The position numbers and the translations under genes are program-made. Shown piece by piece: positions 8,594-17,610 of a stretch of 64,000 nucleotides of DNA. How positions within the stretch are numbered: position 1 is the first letter of the stretch; every line of letters starts with the position of its first letter. The stretch comes from PALSA-660 sp963726435. GTDB lineage: Bacteria > Actinomycetota > Coriobacteriia > Anaerosomatales > PALSA-660. The notes below the pieces were generated by a model. That model searched no databases, was not told where the DNA came from, and saw only the letters and a list, made by a program, of their open reading frames with translations. The stretch spans positions 186,001 to 250,000 of the forward strand of contig CAVSCJ010000006.1 of NCBI GenBank assembly GCA_963726435.1, in the 5' to 3' direction.

Positions 8594-8636
8594 AGGCGCG
8601 CTTCGTCCCGGCGACGAGACGACGTGCGCCTTCTTC
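8594..8636 (+). terminator. Candidate T-box-controlled intrinsic terminator
   Basis: AGGCGCGC (8594-8601) can pair with GTGCGCCT (8624-8631) with one G-U pair, with TTCGTC/GACGAG as inner stem, followed by TTCTTC. The U tract is weak. It lies directly after the T-box motif, where a transcriptional T-box would place its terminator. Translational control cannot be excluded. Confidence 0.45.
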
Positions 8637-8683
8637 ACGTCCGCGAGTGGAGAGGCGCTGGGACGACACGCGAGGGAGCGAAA

Positions 8684-11509
8684 GTGGCAGAGACGCCCGA
8701 CTACAAGCAGACGATGAACCTGCCTTCGACGGACTTCCCCATGCGCGCGAACCTGGCCGCGCGGGAGCCCGGCTGGCTCGAGTTCTGGGACGAGCTGGAC
8801 ATGTACCGGCGCGCCCTGGACATCAACGCCGGCGGACCCGTCTTCGTCCTGCACGACGGACCTCCGTACGCCAACGGGCACATCCACATGGGCACGGCCT
8901 TCAACAAGGTGCTCAAGGACCTCGTCGTGAAGTACAAGACCATGCGCGGCTACTTCGCGCCGTACGTGCCCGGTTGGGACTGCCACGGGCAGCCGATCGA
9001 GCATATGGTCGAGAAGAGCCTCGGGCCCGAGAAGATGAAGGAGGCATCGCAGGCGGAGGTCCGCGCCCTTTGCCGGGAGCACGCGATGAAGTTCGTCGCG
9101 GTCCAGGCCGACGAGTTCAAGCGGCTAGGCGTACGGGGCGACTTCGACGATCCGTACCTGACTCTCAACCACTCCTACGAGGCCGGCAACGTCAGGATCT
9201 TCAAGGCGATGTACGACCGCGGCATGATCTACAGGGGCGCCAAGCCGATCCACTGGTGCGTCCGGTGCGGAACGGCTCTGGCTGAGGCCGAGATCGAGTA
9301 CTCGGACGAGCCATCCGACAGCATCTATGTGAAGTTCGAGTTCACATCGAGGCCTGAGCCCTGGGCGGACCGCCCGGAGCCGGTATCCGTGCTCATCTGG
9401 ACGACGACACCTTGGACTCTTCCCGCCAACGTGGCGGTCACGCTGGCGGCGAAGGCGCCCTACGTGGGGGTGCTGCACGGCGGCGAGGTGCTGGTCATGG
9501 CCGAGGCGCTCGTCGACCGGGTCGCCCAGGCCGCCGGGTGGTCCGAGTGGGAGGTCCTGCCGTCTCGCATCGCGGGAGCCAAACTCGCCGGCCTGCACTA
9601 CCACCAGCCGATCCACGAGGGCGCGGAAGGTGTGATCATCACCGGCGAGCACGTCGATCTCTCCACCGGATCGGGCGCGGTACACACGGCGCCGGGTCAC
9701 GGCGAGGACGACTACATCGTCGGACAGAAGTTCGGGCTGCCCATGCCGATGCCGGTGCGCGACGACGGCACGTTCGACGCAGGCGGAGGCCCATTCAAGG
9801 GCCTGAGCGTGCGAGACGCCAACCCGGTGATCGTCCAGTGGCTGCGCGATCGAGGGTCGCTGGTGGCAGCCGGGACGATCTCGCACAGCTACCCGCACTG
9901 CTGGAGGTGCAAGCAGCCGGTCATATTCCGGGCGACGGAGCAGTGGTTCGTCGCCATGGACGCGGCCAACGAAGGCGTGAGGTCGCTGCGCGAGGGCGCG
10001 ATGGAGGCCATCTCGAAGGTCCAGTGGATCCCGGGCTGGTCGATCAACCGCATGTCGGCGATGGTCTCCGAACGACCGGACTGGTGCATCTCCCGGCAGC
10101 GGGCCTGGGGCGTCCCGATCCCCGTGTTCACCTGCGTCGCGTGCGGCGAGACCGTCGCGACGGACGCGACGTTCGACGCCGTGATCGACCTGTTCGAGAC
10201 CGAGGGCGCCGACGCCTGGTTCACCAAGGCGCCGTCCGAGTACCTGCCCGCCGGCACAGCGTGCCGGCGCTGCGGTGGTACCGAGCTCAAGCCTGAGGAC
10301 GACATCCTCGACGTGTGGTTCGAGTCTGGCGTGTCGCACACCAGCGTCCTCGACGCCCGTCCCGAGCTCCACCGACCGGCCGAGCTCTACCTCGAGGGGT
10401 CGGACCAGCACCGCGGCTGGTTCCAGTCGTCGCTGCTGACGAGTGTGGGTGCGTACGACGAGCCGCCCTTCCGTGCAGTGCTGACGCACGGGTTCATCGT
10501 CGACGGCGAAGGCCGCAAGATGTCCAAGTCGCTCGGCAACACCGTCAGCCCCATCGACGTCGTCGCCGAGTCCGGTGCAGACATCATCCGGCTGTGGGCC
10601 GCGAGTGCCGACTACGGGCAGGACATCTCCGTCTCGGGCGAGATACTCGACCGGACCAGCGAGGCGTACAGGCGCATCCGCAACACGTTCCGCTTCCTCC
10701 TGTCGAACCTCTACGACTTCGGACCCGCCGATGCCGTGCCCTTCGACGAGATGCCCGAGTTGGATCGCTACATGATGGTGACGCTCTCCGATCTCGTGCG
10801 CGACGTGACCGCCGCCTACGACGACTGGCGGTTCCACATGGTCTACCGCCACCTCTACGAGTACTGCGGCGCCGACCTCTCCTCCTTCTATCTCGACGTG
10901 CTGAAGGACCGCCTCTACGCGGACGCGGCCGACTCGCGCGCGCGCAGGAGCGCGCAGACCGTCCTCGCCGCCATGCTCGGAGCCATGGTGCGCATGGTCG
11001 CCCCGATCCTGACCTTCACCTCCGAGGAGATCTGGCAGGCGACGCCCGCGGTGCTGCGAGGGGGGATCGTCTCCGTCCAGCTGGCTGGATGGCCCGAGGT
11101 AGCCGTGGACGAGAACGCCGCCGTGCCGCTGCGGGATGCCTATGCGGTCGTTCGCGAGGTCCGCGAGGACGTCACCAAGGCGCTGGAAGACGCTCGCAAC
11201 GAGGGAACGATCGGCAAGAGCCAGGAGGCGTTGGTGACGGTCTTCACAACGCCTGACCGCCGTCGAGTGCTGGATGCCGTTGGGGCCGACAGACTCGCAG
11301 AGACGTTCATCGTCTCGTCGGTGCAGACAGTGACGGGGCACGATCCTCGGACCGGCCCCGAGTTCGGAGATGCCGACATCACCGTTCAGGTCGCGCGTGC
11401 CGCGGGCGAGAAGTGCCCGCGTTGCTGGAACATACGTACCGACGTGGGCGTCGACTCGGAGCACCCGAACGTTTGCGGAAGGTGCGCGGCGGTGCTCAGG
11501 AGTCTCTAG
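8684..11509 (+). CDS. ileS: Isoleucyl-tRNA synthetase
   Basis: Charges tRNA-Ile; class I synthetase of 941 residues. The HIGH-type motif is PPYANGHIHMG (about residues 64-74), and the editing domain contains WTTTPWTLPANVAV and TAPGHGEDDY. The KMSKS loop is GRKMSKSLGN, and a zinc-binding end is visible with CPRCWN and CGRCAAVL, typical of bacterial-type IleS1. The start is GTG 8684, preceded by GAGGGAGCG; an upstream in-frame GTG at 8576 would lie inside the T-box, so it is rejected. Regulated by the T-box leader described separately. Confidence 0.96.
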   Translation: MAETPDYKQTMNLPSTDFPMRANLAAREPGWLEFWDELDMYRRALDINAGGPVFVLHDGPPYANGHIHMGTAFNKVLKDLVVKYKTMRGYFAPYVPGWDCHGQPIEHMVEKSLGPEKMKEASQAEVRALCREHAMKFVAVQADEFKRLGVRGDFDDPYLTLNHSYEAGNVRIFKAMYDRGMIYRGAKPIHWCVRCGTALAEAEIEYSDEPSDSIYVKFEFTSRPEPWADRPEPVSVLIWTTTPWTLPANVAVTLAAKAPYVGVLHGGEVLVMAEALVDRVAQAAGWSEWEVLPSRIAGAKLAGLHYHQPIHEGAEGVIITGEHVDLSTGSGAVHTAPGHGEDDYIVGQKFGLPMPMPVRDDGTFDAGGGPFKGLSVRDANPVIVQWLRDRGSLVAAGTISHSYPHCWRCKQPVIFRATEQWFVAMDAANEGVRSLREGAMEAISKVQWIPGWSINRMSAMVSERPDWCISRQRAWGVPIPVFTCVACGETVATDATFDAVIDLFETEGADAWFTKAPSEYLPAGTACRRCGGTELKPEDDILDVWFESGVSHTSVLDARPELHRPAELYLEGSDQHRGWFQSSLLTSVGAYDEPPFRAVLTHGFIVDGEGRKMSKSLGNTVSPIDVVAESGADIIRLWAASADYGQDISVSGEILDRTSEAYRRIRNTFRFLLSNLYDFGPADAVPFDEMPELDRYMMVTLSDLVRDVTAAYDDWRFHMVYRHLYEYCGADLSSFYLDVLKDRLYADAADSRARRSAQTVLAAMLGAMVRMVAPILTFTSEEIWQATPAVLRGGIVSVQLAGWPEVAVDENAAVPLRDAYAVVREVREDVTKALEDARNEGTIGKSQEALVTVFTTPDRRRVLDAVGADRLAETFIVSSVQTVTGHDPRTGPEFGDADITVQVARAAGEKCPRCWNIRTDVGVDSEHPNVCGRCAAVLRSL

Positions 11510-11521
11510 ACCGCCCGCGAT

Positions 11522-11568
11522 GGTATAATCCGATCGTGGCTGCGACCCCCGCCGACCGCGGGGGTCGC
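11522..11568 (+). promoter_or_regulatory. Extended -10 promoter followed by a 5' transcript hairpin
   Basis: TGGTATAAT at 11521-11529 is a perfect -10 hexamer with the TG extension; no good -35 is seen. Transcription should start near 11536. Immediately downstream GCGACCCCCGC (11542-11552) and GCGGGGGTCGC (11558-11568) form an 11-bp perfect stem with a 5-base loop. The hairpin therefore begins only a few bases into the mRNA and lacks a U tract, so it looks like a 5' stabilising or regulatory structure rather than a terminator. Confidence 0.65.
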
Positions 11569-11624
11569 GCCTATGCGGACCGATTCGTCCGCCCCACCGT
11601 CACCGACACCGAAGGACCACGTAC

Positions 11625-11990
11625 ATGGATGCCGCGACGCTTGCGAACATCAAGACCGCACTCGAGGCCGAGCGGGATCGACTCGCACATGAGATCTCAG
11701 ACCTGGAGCGGGACAGCGCCACCAACCTCTCCGAGACATCGGGCGAGAACAACTACCGCGATCACATGGCCGATCAGGGCAGCGCTACCTTCGGCAAGGA
11801 ACTCGACATGACCCTTGAGGGCGCTGCTCGCGAGATGCACGCCACGGTCGTGGCCGCGCTGGAGCGCATCGAGGACGGCGCCTACGGCACCTGCGTCCGT
11901 TGCGGTCAGCCTGTTGCTGTCGAGCGGCTTATCGCGATGCCCGCGGCCGGGCTCTGCATCGCCTGCAAGGAGTGGGAGGAATCCCGGTAG
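11625..11990 (+). CDS. TraR/DksA family zinc-finger transcription regulator
   Basis: 121 residues. The N-terminal half (about 1-85) is a helical hairpin (KTALEAERDRLAHEISDLERD and MTLEGAAREMHATVVAALERIEDGAYGTC). The C-terminal four-cysteine finger is CVRC followed by CIAC about 22 residues later. IEDGAYGTCVRCGQPV is the typical DksA/TraR lead-in. Such proteins act in the RNA polymerase secondary channel or as general stress factors; the specific target is not known. It lies directly before lspA, with the lspA start overlapping its stop, as in many actinobacteria. Confidence 0.88.
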   Translation: MDAATLANIKTALEAERDRLAHEISDLERDSATNLSETSGENNYRDHMADQGSATFGKELDMTLEGAAREMHATVVAALERIEDGAYGTCVRCGQPVAVERLIAMPAAGLCIACKEWEESR

Positions 11991-12529
11991 TGCGCCGCCG
12001 CGGCGCGGTGGTGACGGCGGCGATCTGTGCCGTCGTCGTCGGGGTCGATCAGGCGACGAAGGCGTTGGTACGGGCCCAGATGTCCCCCCCAGGCACGTCC
12101 GTCCCGGTGCTCGGCGAGGTGTTGCGACTCACCTACGTGCGCAACCTCGGCGCGTCTTTCGGGATGATGCCCGGCTACAGGCCGCTCTTCATCGCCGTGT
12201 CCATATGCGTGCTGGTGGCCATCGCCGCCTTCGTCGTGCGCCGCCGCCCGGAGCGCCTCTGGATCGTAGCGGCTCTCGGGCTGGTCGCAGGCGGGGCGCT
12301 GGGCAATCTGGTCGACCGTCTCTCGTTCGGATGGGTCACCGACTTCATCCGGATCCCCTTCGATTTCCCTGTCTTCAACGTTGCCGACTCCTCGATCACT
12401 GTCGGCGTAGCGATGCTCGTGTGGTGGTTGCTGTTCGGCCCCGCTCCCCCGGAACCGGTACCTTCGGCGGAAGCGGGCTCGGCCGTCGAGGGAGCGGCCG
12501 AGCGCACCGAAGCCGCCGAGGTGCGCTGA
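11990..12529 (+). CDS. lspA: Lipoprotein signal peptidase II
   Basis: Membrane aspartyl protease that cleaves signal peptides of diacylglyceryl-modified prolipoproteins, such as PstS and the GerMN lipoprotein in this window. 179 residues from GTG 11990, which shares its G with the preceding TAG. Four hydrophobic segments are present. The catalytic Asp pair is D109 in GNLVDRL and D133 in FNVADSSI, with VRNLGASFGM matching the conserved N(x)GAAFG region. The C-terminal 35 residues are Ala/Glu/Pro-rich and probably cytoplasmic. Confidence 0.94.
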   Translation: MRRRGAVVTAAICAVVVGVDQATKALVRAQMSPPGTSVPVLGEVLRLTYVRNLGASFGMMPGYRPLFIAVSICVLVAIAAFVVRRRPERLWIVAALGLVAGGALGNLVDRLSFGWVTDFIRIPFDFPVFNVADSSITVGVAMLVWWLLFGPAPPEPVPSAEAGSAVEGAAERTEAAEVR

Positions 12530-12531
12530 CC

Positions 12532-13554
12532 GTGTGCGCCGACGAGGTCCTGACCCACGGCGTGCGTGCTGACGAGGTCGGCACCCGGATCGACGTGCTG
12601 ATCGCCGAGTGCGGGCTGCTTCCCAGTCGTTCGGTGACGCAGCGGCTCATCGAGCGCAACTGCGTCCGTGTGAACGGTCTCACGGTCACGAAGCGATACA
12701 AGGTGCGCAGCGGTGACCGGATCACGGTCGAGGTACCACCGTCCGAGTCCTCCGAGCTCGTCGCCGAGGACGTCGAACTCGACGTCAGGTTCGAGGACGA
12801 GTCGCTGATCGTCCTGTCCAAGGCCGCCGGCATGGTCGTGCACCCGGCGCACGGGCACTGGTCGGGGACGCTGGTGCACGCGCTTCTGGGGCACTCGGAC
12901 GACCTGGGCACGCTGGCGGGAGACGAGCGTCCCGGGATCGTCCACCGGCTCGACAAGGACACTTCGGGGCTGATGATCGTCGCCAAGAACGACGACGTGC
13001 AGCGCGCCCTGCAGTCGATGATCCAGCAGCGGCTCGTGGAGAGACGCTACATCGCGCTGGTCCACGGCCGGGTCGTGCCGGACACGGGGCTGATCGACGC
13101 CCCCATCGGACGTCACCCCAAGGAACCGCGCAAGATGTGGGTGAGCGACGCCTCGGGCGCACGACAGGCGGTGACGTCCTTCCGTACGCTCGAGCGATTC
13201 GAGTCGGACGGGGCCGACGAGGGCTACACGCTCATCGAGTGCAAGCTGCAGACCGGCCGCACACATCAGATCCGCGTCCACTGCGCCTACATCAAGCACC
13301 CTGTGGTCGGCGACCCCCTCTACGGGCGGCGCAAGTTGCGGGAGGATCTGGGCCTGACGCGACAGTTCCTGCACAGCTACTCGCTGGCGTTCGACCATCC
13401 CGTCACGGGCGAGCGTCTCGCCATCGGCGATCCGCTTCCGGACGACCTGTCGACCGCGCTGCGCTCCATCGCCGACCGCAGTCAGGGACGGACCGAGGCC
13501 GGAGACGAGGTCGTTCCGGCGCTGTTCGCCCAAGGCGCGGAAGGCCGAGAGTAG
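12532..13554 (+). CDS. rluD: 23S rRNA pseudouridine synthase, RluD family
   Basis: RNA-uridine isomerase, probably acting on helix 69 of 23S rRNA. 340 residues from GTG 12532. An S4 RNA-binding domain occupies roughly residues 15-75 (TQRLIERNCVRVNGLTVTKRYKVRSGDRI). The catalytic motif GIVHRLDKDTSGLMIVAKND contains the essential Asp, and LQTGRTHQIRVH is the second conserved block. It is two bases downstream of lspA, the usual lspA-rluD pair. Confidence 0.93.
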   Translation: MCADEVLTHGVRADEVGTRIDVLIAECGLLPSRSVTQRLIERNCVRVNGLTVTKRYKVRSGDRITVEVPPSESSELVAEDVELDVRFEDESLIVLSKAAGMVVHPAHGHWSGTLVHALLGHSDDLGTLAGDERPGIVHRLDKDTSGLMIVAKNDDVQRALQSMIQQRLVERRYIALVHGRVVPDTGLIDAPIGRHPKEPRKMWVSDASGARQAVTSFRTLERFESDGADEGYTLIECKLQTGRTHQIRVHCAYIKHPVVGDPLYGRRKLREDLGLTRQFLHSYSLAFDHPVTGERLAIGDPLPDDLSTALRSIADRSQGRTEAGDEVVPALFAQGAEGRE

Positions 13555-13700
13555 GACCTCTGGACGGTCCGGCCGGCCTGTGGGGTCTGCGTGGAGATTG
13601 CGCCGTTCGTGTCCTGCGGCATACACATGACACGCTATCCTGATAGACCGCCGCCGCCTCGCTCCAGATGAAGGCGGTCGGCAAGTCGAGAGGGACGAAG

Positions 13701-14420
13701 ATGGAGGCCACTCAAAGGGTCCTGCTCGTCGAGGACGAGCGCGCGATACGGGACGCGGTCACCGCGTATCTCGAGCGTGAGGGCTACTGGGTCACGCCGG
13801 TCGCCGACGGCGCGGAGGCGCTGGAACAGGCGGGCCGCAAGGCTTTCGACCTGGTCGTGTTGGATCTGAACCTCCCGAAGGTGTCGGGCGAGGAGGTCTG
13901 CCGTCGCATCCGTGACGTCTCGGACGTGCCGATCATCATGCTCACGGCCAAGGGGGCAGAGGAGGAGCGGATCCGCGGCTTCGAGATCGGCGCGGACGAC
14001 TACCTCGTCAAGCCCTTCTCGCCTCGGGAGCTTACCGCTCGCGTGCGGGCGCTCATCCGGCGCGCGCACGCGGAGTCCGATCCACAGAGAGACCGAATGG
14101 ACTTCGGCGACCTCGTGATCGACCTGCGCGCACACCGCGTTCACCTCGGGGGCGACGAGATCGAGCTCACCGCCAGCGAGTACAAGCTGCTCGTGACGCT
14201 CGCGCGCTACCCGGGACGCGTGTACCCGCGCATGGAACTCGTGGAGAAGGTGCTCGGCTACGACTTCGAGGGCTACGAGCGCGCCATCGACTCCCACATC
14301 AAGAACCTGCGTGCCAAGCTGAAGGACGACCCGCGCGAGCCCAGGTTCATCCAGACGGTGACCGGCGTGGGGTACCGGTTCGAGCCGCAGCCCGCCCCCG
14401 GCGAGGCGCCGACTTCATGA
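13701..14420 (+). CDS. OmpR/PhoB-type response regulator
   Basis: DNA-binding response regulator, 239 residues. The receiver domain (about 4-118) has acidic residues E11 and D12, phosphoacceptor D55 in LVVLDLNLP, and Thr/Lys switch residues in IIMLTAKG and VKPFSPREL. The C-terminal winged helix contains LTASEYKLLVTLARYPGRVYPRMELVEKV and IDSHIKNLRAKL. ATG 13701 follows AGAGGGACGAAG; an in-frame ATG at 13668 is less well placed. A TATCCT hexamer at 13636-13641 may be its -10. It overlaps the kinase gene by four bases. The stimulus is unknown. Confidence 0.92.
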   Translation: MEATQRVLLVEDERAIRDAVTAYLEREGYWVTPVADGAEALEQAGRKAFDLVVLDLNLPKVSGEEVCRRIRDVSDVPIIMLTAKGAEEERIRGFEIGADDYLVKPFSPRELTARVRALIRRAHAESDPQRDRMDFGDLVIDLRAHRVHLGGDEIELTASEYKLLVTLARYPGRVYPRMELVEKVLGYDFEGYERAIDSHIKNLRAKLKDDPREPRFIQTVTGVGYRFEPQPAPGEAPTS

Positions 14421-15829
14421 GGCGGATCAGCCTCCGGGCTCAGCTCGGGTTCGCGTTCGCCGTGGTCGCCGCGTCAACGGCGCTGCTGGTCGCCGTCGTC
14501 ATGTCCGTCACATGGCAGAACGTCTTCGACAGCTACGTGCGCGAGCGCGTCCAAGCCAACGCGTCCAGCTTCGCCAAGATGGCCAGCGACGCGTTCGTCA
14601 CCCCTGGTTCGTGGAACTCCCACGACCTGCTCGTCCTGACGGCCATCGCCCGCAGCAACCGCATGCGCGCGCAGGTCATCGATGCACACGGGTTCGTCGT
14701 GGCGGACAGCTACTACCTCACCGGTGAGCCGCCGCTGCCCGGTGCTCCCGGCGAGATCCAGCCCTCGTCGCCCACGACCTCCGGTCTGGCTCCCATGAGC
14801 GCCCCGGTCGTCACGGCACCCGTGTACGTGGGCTCCATCCAGGTAGGGACCCTGCGCCTCGCGTCCGCGTCGCCCGGGTCTCTCCTGACCGACACCGACC
14901 TGCAGTTCCGCGACGCGTCGTTCGAGGGTCTGGGGCTCGCAGCAGCCCTCGCGGTGGCGCTGGCCACTGCCGGCGGGTTCTTCTACTCCCGGGTGTTCGC
15001 CCATCCGATCGAGCGCGTCACGCGGACCGCCGCGGCTATCCGGACAGGGGAGCTAGACGCGCGGACCGGCATGTCGGGCGAGGACCCGGTCGGGCTGCTG
15101 GGCCGCACGCTGGACGAGATGGCGGCGTCGATCCAGGCGGAGCGGGAGTTCGAGCGCAGGCTGACGGCCGACGTGGCCCACGAGCTGCGTACCCCGCTGC
15201 AGGCGATCCAGGCGACCGTCGAGGCCATCCAGGACGGCGTCCTGCCGGCTGAGAACCTCGGCGTCGTCAGGGACGAGACGGTGCGTCTCGGGCGCCTCGC
15301 TGAGTCGATCCTTGAACTGTCCCGCCTCGAGAACCGCAGCGTCCGCTTCAAGATGGCGCCGATCGACCCCGCCGTCCCCTTGACACGGGCGGTTGACAGC
15401 CACAGAGCTCTGTTCGAGTCGCTCGAACTGACGCTCGTCTCCGAGGTCGCCGAGGGCTCGACGGTCTCAGCGGATCTCGATCGCCTGACCCAGGCGTTCG
15501 GCAACCTGCTCTCCAACGCGGCGCGGTACACGCCAGCAGGCGGGACGGTCACAGTCCGCATGGCTGTGGAGCAGAAGCAGGTCGTTGTGTCCGTGCGCGA
15601 CTCGGGGATCGGCATTCCCGAGGAGCAGCGCGACCGGGTCTTCACCCGGTTCTGGCGATCCGACGCCGCGCGCGAGCGCTCTCGCTCCGGCTTCGGCGTG
15701 GGGCTTGCGATGGTGCGCGAGATCGTGGAGCAGCACGGCGGGTCCGTGTCGTTCTCGAGCAACGAGCCGGAGCCGGGGACGACGTTCGAGGTGCGGTTGC
15801 CCGCGATCAGGCAGCGGCAGAGGGTGTGA
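14417..15829 (+). CDS. Membrane sensor histidine kinase
   Basis: Partner of the preceding response regulator. 470 residues: membrane helix about 10-32, an extracytoplasmic sensor of about 140 residues without a recognised fold, a second helix about 172-194, and then a HAMP segment (FAHPIERVTRTAAAIRTGEL). The dimerisation/H-box is DVAHELRTPLQ, with the phospho-accepting His near residue 255; the N box is GNLLSNAARYTP and the G boxes are DSGIGIP and GFGVGLAMV. All catalytic motifs are intact. Starts inside the regulator's stop (ATGA). Confidence 0.92.
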   Translation: MRRISLRAQLGFAFAVVAASTALLVAVVMSVTWQNVFDSYVRERVQANASSFAKMASDAFVTPGSWNSHDLLVLTAIARSNRMRAQVIDAHGFVVADSYYLTGEPPLPGAPGEIQPSSPTTSGLAPMSAPVVTAPVYVGSIQVGTLRLASASPGSLLTDTDLQFRDASFEGLGLAAALAVALATAGGFFYSRVFAHPIERVTRTAAAIRTGELDARTGMSGEDPVGLLGRTLDEMAASIQAEREFERRLTADVAHELRTPLQAIQATVEAIQDGVLPAENLGVVRDETVRLGRLAESILELSRLENRSVRFKMAPIDPAVPLTRAVDSHRALFESLELTLVSEVAEGSTVSADLDRLTQAFGNLLSNAARYTPAGGTVTVRMAVEQKQVVVSVRDSGIGIPEEQRDRVFTRFWRSDAARERSRSGFGVGLAMVREIVEQHGGSVSFSSNEPEPGTTFEVRLPAIRQRQRV

Positions 15830-15862
15830 CGCCGGCCCACGCCATTCGGGAGCCCGGCCGCG

Positions 15863-16753
15863 CTAAGGTTCCAGGATCACCGGCACTTTGACGACGTCGA
15901 TGGGCGTGCCGTCCTTCGGCGAGTCGGCGAACACGCGGATCGATCCGACCCCGGACTTCGCTCCCGGGAAGGACGGGGAGACGGACCACGTTCCCCGCGT
16001 GCCGGTCCCGCTGGTGGCGTTGACCGTGTCCTCGAAGACGAGCTTGCCGCCCGCGTCCCGTATCTCCATGTGGAAGACCGCTTCGAACACGTTGGCGGTC
16101 CCGCTGATCGTGTCCCCCGATACGAGAGCGCCGCGCCACGCGGGATCGTCGACGAGTATCGCGGGTGTCTCCGATTCGCACGCCTTGCGCGTGCGCGGAT
16201 GGTCGAGGATGATGCCCTCGCCCCCGAACACCTTCACGGTCTTGCCGTTGAGCTTGAACGTGACGGCTTTCACGTCCGGGAACTGGGTGGCCGTGTAGAC
16301 CACCTGTGCGAGCCGGTCGAACATCGACAGCGACCCGCCGCCGGAGGCGAACTTCGAGTTGAAGTCGACGATCGCGACGTTGGCCGAGATCGAGACGCCG
16401 AGGAGCTTCGTGCCCTTCGGGACCATCGTCGACAGGCCGCCCGCCTTCTCGCTCGAGGTCGGGCCGGCGAGAAGCGACTCTAGCGCAGCCTTCAGTACGG
16501 CCTTCGTGCCGGCGGGCGACGTCCGCGCCACCGGCTGCATCTTCTCGTTGAGGGCGAAGTACACCTTGATGGCCACCGGCTCCCCAGCCACAGGGGGAGG
16601 AGTGGACGTGGCAGGAGCGACGGTCCCGGTCGGTGCGGGCGTGCCCGTGGCCGGAGTGACCGGCGTCGGGCCAGGAGTAGGACCAGGCGCACAGCCTCCC
16701 ACGACCGCTAGCGCGAGAAACGCGACGAACAGGCTCGTGAGCATGCGCTTCAT
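15863..16753 (-). CDS. GerMN/Gmad2-domain lipoprotein
   Basis: 296-residue secreted lipoprotein. ATG at 16753 starts a signal peptide (KRMLTSLFVAFLALAVV) ending in the lipobox VGGC (Cys near residue 21). A Pro/Thr-rich linker follows (about 22-60), then a GerMN domain (VKVYFALN to about residue 160, including LLAGPTSSEKAGGLSTMVP). The C-terminal part (ILVDDPAWRGALVSGDTISGTANVFEAVFHMEI onward) resembles the Gmad2 immunoglobulin-like domain. Such proteins occur in sporulation and in actinobacterial LpqB-type cell-envelope proteins; the function here is unknown. It converges with the kinase gene. Confidence 0.82.
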   Translation of the reverse strand: MKRMLTSLFVAFLALAVVGGCAPGPTPGPTPVTPATGTPAPTGTVAPATSTPPPVAGEPVAIKVYFALNEKMQPVARTSPAGTKAVLKAALESLLAGPTSSEKAGGLSTMVPKGTKLLGVSISANVAIVDFNSKFASGGGSLSMFDRLAQVVYTATQFPDVKAVTFKLNGKTVKVFGGEGIILDHPRTRKACESETPAILVDDPAWRGALVSGDTISGTANVFEAVFHMEIRDAGGKLVFEDTVNATSGTGTRGTWSVSPSFPGAKSGVGSIRVFADSPKDGTPIDVVKVPVILEP

Positions 16754-16859
16754 GTTTGATCGTCCCCCTCGCAATGTGACTTGCCTGGTCCGATCGCCCG
16801 CCCCGCCAGCGATGACCCCTGCTCCGAGGCACTCTTCCATTATCTGTCCGGGTGCGTTA

Positions 16860-17005
16860 CTGTCCAACACGACCTTTAATCCGGTTCCGTGAGGCCGGCA
16901 AGGGGCGACACAAGAACGCGACACGATCGTTGACGGAATGTCGCGGGAGCATACCTCCGCTTGTCTCGATGCCTTTCGCCGCAGCGCGGAAGGCGTCTCT
17001 TTGTG
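16860..17005 (+). promoter_or_regulatory. pyr operon leader with PyrR-type site and attenuator hairpin
   Basis: The 305-base gap before pyrR holds the operon leader. At 16881-16898 CCGG, TTCCGTGAGG and CCGG form a small hairpin whose loop resembles the PyrR-binding consensus UCCNGNGAGG but is one base shorter. At 16971-16994 a 9-bp stem (GCCTTTCGC with GCGGAAGGC, one G-U pair, 6-base loop) is followed by TCTCTTTGT, an intrinsic terminator. TTCCAT (16835-16840), 17 bases and TACTGT (16858-16863) is a weak promoter candidate. Together this suggests UMP-responsive attenuation by PyrR. Confidence 0.55.
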
Positions 17006-17058
17006 CCGCGGCGCTTCTCTCAGGAGGGCGCCATGCGGCTAGGCAGGAGGAGTGCGAG

Positions 17059-17610
17059 ATGGCAAACAGGACGAAGGCCGTCGTCATGGACGCCACGGCC
17101 GTCGACCGGGCGATCACGCGGATCGCGCACGAGGTGCTCGAGGAGAACAAGGGCGCGGGACGCCTGGCTTTCGTCGGCATCGTGACGCGCGGTGCGCACC
17201 TCGCTCACAGGCTGGCCGCTCGGGTGCGCGAGATCGAGGGGGCGGAGGTGCCCGTCGGCACCCTCGACATCTCCTTCTACCGGGACGACGTCTCGACGCG
17301 CAACAGTCCCGAGGTCCACAAGACGGACCTGCCCTTCGATCCCTCGGGGATCTGCGTCGTGCTCGTGGACGACGTCCTGTTCACCGGCCGTACCATCAGA
17401 GCAGCCATGGACGCGCTGATGGACTACGGCAGGCCCGCCTGCATCCGCCTCGCGGTCCTGGTCGACCGCGGGCACCGCGAGCTTCCCGTGCGCGCAGACT
17501 ACGTGGGCAAGAACGTCCCCACCTCGAGTCGCGAGCGTGTCCGGGTCCACCTGACCGAGACCGATGGCGAGGACGCCGCCTTCATCTTCGAGGACGAGGA
17601 GGCGGAGTGA
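17059..17610 (+). CDS. pyrR: PyrR, pyrimidine operon attenuator / uracil phosphoribosyltransferase
   Basis: Bifunctional: binds pyr mRNA when UMP is high and may catalyse uracil + PRPP to UMP. 183 residues, normal length. ITRIAHEVLEENKGAGRLAFVGIVTRGAHLAHRLA and the PRPP loop VVLVDDVLFTGRTIRAAMDAL are family signatures; RVRVHLTETDGED near the end is the PyrR-specific tail. ATG 17059 follows GGCAGGAGGAG. First gene of the pyr operon; the next gene overlaps its stop (TGATG). Confidence 0.95.
   Translation: MANRTKAVVMDATAVDRAITRIAHEVLEENKGAGRLAFVGIVTRGAHLAHRLAARVREIEGAEVPVGTLDISFYRDDVSTRNSPEVHKTDLPFDPSGICVVLVDDVLFTGRTIRAAMDALMDYGRPACIRLAVLVDRGHRELPVRADYVGKNVPTSSRERVRVHLTETDGEDAAFIFEDEEAE

Noticed and set aside
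6974..9082. Long antisense frame across yggT, divIVA and ileS leader
   Set aside because: It spans several real genes and has biased low-complexity composition.
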